Source: Austropuccinia psidii (taxonomy: Eukaryota > Basidiomycota > Pucciniomycetes > Pucciniales > Sphaerophragmiaceae). From it: DNA of 64,000 bases. Below, one piece after another: positions 59,696 through 64,000 of this stretch. The DNA is taken from positions 11,173,338 to 11,237,337 of the forward strand of contig JALGQZ010000018.1 in NCBI GenBank assembly GCA_023105745.1, written 5' to 3'. Position 1 is the stretch's first letter; each line of letters opens with the position of its first letter. The notes under the pieces were generated by a model. That model did not search any database. It saw nothing but the letters and a program-made list of their open reading frames with translations, and was not told the DNA's origin. The translations under genes were made by a program, and so were the position numbers.

Positions 59696-60089
59696 GGGGA
59701 AATCCTTTCAAGAGGCCTAAATCCTCCACCTTAATTTAATTTTCATTCATTTGTATTATAATTAACCTTTGAAAACAAAAAAAATAAATAACATAAAAAG
59801 GAAAAAGAAATAAAATAAAAATAAAAGGAAGTTTTTATTACTATTTGACTGACCATTCAGGTTTTATCTTATACATGTATCTTCTCAAGTTTGGGGAAAT
59901 GTTTTCAAGAGGCCTAAATCCTCCACCTTAATTTAATTTTCATTCATTTGTATTATAAGTAACCTTTAAGAACAAAAAAAATAAATAACATAAAAAGGAA
60001 AAAGAAATAAAATAAAAATAAAAGGAAGTTTTTATTACTATTTGACTGACCATTCAGGTTTTATCTTATACATGTATCTTCTCAAGTTT
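59696..60089. repeat. 197-bp tandem duplication
   Basis: Two adjacent copies, 59696-59892 and 59893-60089, each from GGGGAAAT or GGGGAAATC to CTCAAGTTT. By eye they differ only at a few bases (for example CCTTTCAAG/GTTTTCAAG and TTTGAAAAC/TTTAAGAAC), so the duplication is recent compared with the decayed host element. Confidence 0.92.
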
Positions 60090-60295
60090 ATTTTATTTTT
60101 CTTCTTTTAATTTGTATTTATTTATTTCTTCCTCATTCAATGTTTTAGAATAATGTATAGAATAAAATAATATATATATATATATATCTATATAGATAAT
60201 AATAAATGGCCTGTATTGTTACTTTACTCACCATACATCTTTATGTCATAACAAATCACTTATTTCAATTTTTAAATTGTATTTTCTTTATTTTG

Positions 60296-60427
60296 ATTTT
60301 TACTTTTATTTTTATTTTTATTTTTTTTGATTTTTATTTTTATTTTATTTTTTATTTTTATTTTTATTTTTATTTTTATATTTATATTTATTTTTTTTTC
60401 TATTTTTATTTTTATTTTTATTTTTTG
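60296..60427. repeat. T-rich microsatellite (TTTTTA)n
   Basis: Irregular run of TTTTTA and TTTTA units, ending at TTTTGGGCCC. A (TA)n run lies just upstream at 60169-60187. Confidence 0.9.
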
Positions 60428-63400
60428 GGCCCTTTTCAGCTTATTTATTATAAAGAAATCCTGAAAAGAATGAAAAATTAGCAGTTTAATGTCCTGAGTA
60501 AGGAATTAAACTGCTTATTTATTTTTGATTATTAGGAAGTCTACTCAAATTTTGCTTTTTTGGCTCTCCTTCAACTCTGCAGCTTGAATTCTGTTTCCTA
60601 AAAATAAGAAAAGTTTTTTCCAGGTAGACAATTACATGTATTAATTCCATCAGCAGTAGCAAAGAAACCAAGCTAAAATAAAAAACAATCAAGTATTTCA
60701 ATAGTAGTAAAAGCAAGAGATGAAAAGACATAAATAATTTATTTTATCAGATTAAAAGTTTAAAATTTCTTTTTTTTATTATTTAGTGAGCTTAGATAGC
60801 TGAATAAAGAATAAAATGAAAGGGGGGCCAAGGCATTAAATAATATGCCCAAGAGATACCATTATGGTATATCTCTTTGTATGAGGGTTTGGTGGTAGGT
60901 TTTTGCTTGGCAATTAAGATTGAAATTCTCTAAAAAGATTTACTCATCTAATTAATTATACCACAATACAATAGAACACATGGAGGAAATAATTATGTTT
61001 TGGGAATCACAAAATGTGTCCTACCAAAGAAGAGGTGAATATTAGCATCAAACTGATTCACTTCAGTTTTCAATGAAAAGAAGTAATAACCAAAGTTTAT
61101 CTTAAATTTGGAAATTTTAGCAATCTTGGATTGAATCCAGGAAGGCATGGTAGGAGAAACAACCAAAATTTCAGGCGTAATTGGAGAAGGAGAAAAAGAA
61201 TTAGAGTCCAAAAACATTTTGGAAAATGTAGAAAGTGTGGCTTCAGGATAAGAGGATAAGTTTGTCTCAACAGGGAAATTAGAAACAATCCTATCAACAG
61301 AAAATGAAGTATCTTGAGAGTTTTTACTGATAATGGTAGGACTGCTTGACTCATTTTTGTTATTAAAGGGAGGATATGAGGAGTGGAGTTAAATAATGGA
61401 TGGTATAAAGGAGGATGAAGGTAAGTATTTGAAGCAGTATATAAATTAAAAAAGGAATACTTGGAAGTGGTAAACTAAAGCTATATCAAATGTTATTAAA
61501 ATGAATAAATAGATTCTTCTCACCAGATAAGTTACGACAAAAATCTAAGGAAAAAGACATACTATTTGCTTATTGTTGAATGGAAGTAAACCATAATAAT
61601 GAAGGAAAGGAAGCAAGCAAAAATTATTTATCTAAAAAAGGAAAAAAAAAAGAGTTAATAGAAAAAAAACAGTCAGTAAGTGATGTAGTAAACTAAGAAA
61701 GGGAGAAGGAAGATTGGAAAAGCGTGGGTAAAGGAACCAAGAGACAGCTTATGTAAAATTCAGCAAGATCCTTTGAGGTTCCAAACATAAATAAGTGGTG
61801 AAAGGAGCTAAAATTTAAACAAAATATATAAAAAAAATCACAATAGTAAGTATCAAAAAAAGAAGCTTTATGTAGAAATTAATTGAAAAAAATGAAATAA
61901 GTGAGTGTTTTTGGATTGATCAATGACAAACTGAAATAATGCTAAAATACTATCAAAGTAAAAGAAAATAAATAAATAAATAAAATTATATGTAAAAAAA
62001 CAAAAAAATAATATAAAAAACCTACAATTATAGTCTGGAATAAAATAAAACACCACAAAAATTGCAAAGAGGAGGATGGATGATAATGTAAAAAAATATA
62101 ATAAAGAAGAAAAGAAGAAAAAATAAATAAATAAAAATAAAAGAGAGTGGGTTTGGAAAAGAACTGTTTACAAGTAATAAAAAAACAAAAGTATGCAGCT
62201 TCTGCGTAGAAGCCATGTGATCTGTTACAGGGTCAAATTGTTTTACATATGAAACACTGCATATGTATTATGATATTTTTTATCTTATTTATAATTATTT
62301 TTACTTGAATAGATCAATATCTATATTTCTCTATAAAATGATTATAATATTTTTTTCAAAAAAATAATATGTAATAAAAAGAAAAGAAAATAAAATAAAA
62401 TAAATAAATAATAGCCAAAGTATATAAAATGAAACATAATAAATAAATAAGTTTCAATTTCTTCTTGGATTTTAAATACTGTACAAAATATAAAATATAA
62501 ATGAATAAATAAATGAACAAAAGATAACTAAAAGAAGTATTATATAGATTTGAATTTATTTTATGTTTTTAAAATTATTATCAAAAGAAATATTTAAATG
62601 GAAATGTTATATGACAGGAAGCAGTTAAAAATATAAAAATATAATAATAATAATAATGATAAAATTAATAACCAGAATAACACTTATGCCTCATTTACAT
62701 GTGTATCTAAGGCTTCAAGTACTTGGTAAGACTTTAAAAGGCTAAAACAATTTATATTAGCTTAAAATATATAGTAAATTATAGAAATTTATTTTATTCC
62801 TTAATTATTTATTATATATCAAGATGAAGAGGGGAATTTTCCTCTCAGTCTTGTAAGCTTATAGTTTTTATCAAAATATGTAGCTTGGAATTTGCTTGTT
62901 TTCTATTATTGTTATTCCATTTTTTTGAAAAATGGAAGTATTTATGATTTTATGGTAGTGAATATTGTAAAAAAAGAGAAAGGAAGGAGAAGAATATGGA
63001 GAGGGGTTTTACTCTCAGCCATACAATCAATACTTAATTGAAATAGTGTTATTTTTATATGTATATAAACTTGTAATATTGTTACAAACAATTTATTTGG
63101 GATTTAAATTAGTTTGAAGTTTGGGTTATCCATTATTTTATTAATGTAATTTTAGTGTATTAGAATAAACAGAAAAATATAGAGGACTAAAAGCAGGGGT
63201 TCTGGAAAAGATCTAAACTGTCCTAATTATCTTATATTTATCCATTTTTCATCAATACACTTCAAGAATTCAGTCAAAGGTCCTGATTATGACCTTTAAA
63301 TTACTCATCAATATATTTTATTCTAATCAGTCTCAGTATTAAAACAGAGGTCCTGGAAAAGACCTTAAGCTGTACTGCACTCTTTTTTTTATTTTTTATG

Positions 63401-63912
63401 AAGAATTTGGTGGATATAGTTAATCAGAAGGATTTTTAGTAGCTGGAAGAAATTTATCAAATGGAGAGGGAAATTTACATAAAGAAGTATTTTTGGAACT
63501 GGAACTGGAATCATTATACATAAAAAATAAGCGGTGGTAGCTTCTTTCTTTAAATAGCTCCTTATGATGTTGAGTTTTAGGGAGCAAGTGGGGATTGAGC
63601 ATTTTATACAGTTGTTTGTATTATTTTATCTCACTTATGTTTTATATCAATACTATTGGTAAGTATACATTAAGAATGCTATATATTTAGAAAAAAAGAA
63701 TATACATTAGAAATTAAAGCAAGTAGGAAGGGGGGGAGATTCAAAATTAACATAAAGGCAAATAAAGAGAACATCTCAAAAGAATTGAGCAGTAATCATA
63801 AGATATGGCACTTTTTCCTTAATCAAAGAAGATCAACATAGAATTTGGGAGGAGAAAAAGGAAAAATTTGCATTGTTATTGAGTTGGATAATGAATTATG
63901 GGTACAGAATTA

Positions 63913-63926
63913 AATGGGGATGGGGA
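63913..63926 (+). other. Polypurine tract of the outer element
   Basis: AATGGGGATGGGGA directly before the LTR start TGTGGTATTCC. It shows the outer element is plus-oriented. Confidence 0.75.
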
Positions 63927-64000
63927 TGTGGTATTCCATACAATATCAGCTCAAGAAAATGTTTTCTGGGGAGTAAAAAGCAGGTGTATCTCTATGTGTA
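63927..64000 (+). repeat. 3' LTR of the outer element (start only)
   Basis: First 74 bases of the LTR, matching 43897-43970 with scattered changes. The rest lies beyond the window. Confidence 0.8.

Larger units (their letters stand above)
59467..63912. other. 3' non-coding part of the outer element
   Basis: About 4.4 kb of AT-rich DNA with no supported gene before the polypurine tract. The open frame 60206-60481 is only a translated T-rich microsatellite. Other frames (60519-60731, 61097-61354, 62028-62216) are low-complexity. Confidence 0.55.
43897..64000 (+). mobile_element. Outer LTR retrotransposon (decayed, runs past window end)
   Basis: The left LTR starts TGTGGTATGCCATA at 43897. A second copy starting TGTGGTATTCCATA at 63927 follows a polypurine tract and continues past the window end. 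The matching blocks GTTTTCTGGG and AAAAGCAGGTGTATCTC (43931-43965, 63961-63995) confirm the pair. Without the inserted element 2 the outer element would be about 10.4 kb up to its 3' LTR. It encodes gag, a retropepsin and a second ORF, all broken. I found no reverse transcriptase, RNase H or integrase in it. Confidence 0.8.

Noticed and set aside
59696..60089. CRISPR-like repeat
   Set aside because: Only two long adjacent copies without spacers; simple tandem duplication.
60206..60481. A 91-codon open frame rich in Phe, Tyr and Ile
   Set aside because: It is a translation of the (TTTTTA)n microsatellite; no protein-like signal.
1..64000. RIP (C to T in repeats) as the cause of decay
   Set aside because: The lesions I could polarise are mostly transversions or stops from Glu codons, and rusts are not known for RIP; not excluded without counts.

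Overview
The window looks like a nuclear segment of a large, AT-rich, transposon-packed fungal genome, most likely a rust fungus (Pucciniales). The evidence is three: the two Ty3/gypsy polyproteins belong to a type I associate with rusts, possibly Austropuccinia psidii (recognition from memory, not searched); Mutator-like elements carry an OTU protease domain; and the one host gene has short fungal introns with TACTAAT-like branch sites. No rRNA, convincing tRNA or CRISPR array was seen.

The only gene that looks intact and belongs to the host is a CDP-alcohol phosphatidyltransferase at 33145-34458. It is best read as phosphatidylserine synthase, in three exons, the first only 7 coding bases long. 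Almost everything else is mobile DNA or its decay products.

Layout. 1-1426: truncated LTR of family A. 2525-18780: one fossil Mutator-like element with an OTU domain (MULE-OTU A), split by three later insertions: a solo LTR of family A (3778-5783), a solo LTR of family B (6508-8052) and a complete but decayed 9.9-kb Ty3/gypsy element (8474-18378, target duplication ATTCA). 20300-23290: a second MULE-OTU fossil on the minus strand. 23-30 kb: very AT-rich, nearly featureless. 30140-31378: hAT-like non-autonomous element with an 8-bp target duplication. 33145-34458: the host gene. 35651-39735: a third MULE-OTU with inverted repeats that are themselves palindromic. 43897 to beyond the window end: an old LTR element with gag, retropepsin and an unrecognised second ORF. 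Inside it sits a younger 9.6-kb Ty3/gypsy element on the minus strand (49424-59052, target duplication GATGA).

How it fits together. The insertions can be ordered in time because younger elements interrupt older ones, and removing an insertion plus one target-site copy rejoins the older reading frame at three places. The two Ty3 elements have different LTR families but the same primer-binding site, similar purine tracts, a gag with an overlapping alternate frame, and PR-RT-RNaseH-IN-chromodomain order. The family B LTR is a string of perfect inverted repeats along nearly its whole length, conserved in both copies; I regard this as the most unusual signal here.

Limits: identities were judged by eye, LTR and repeat boundaries in old copies may be off by several bases, and the splice model of the host gene is inferred from motifs and phase.
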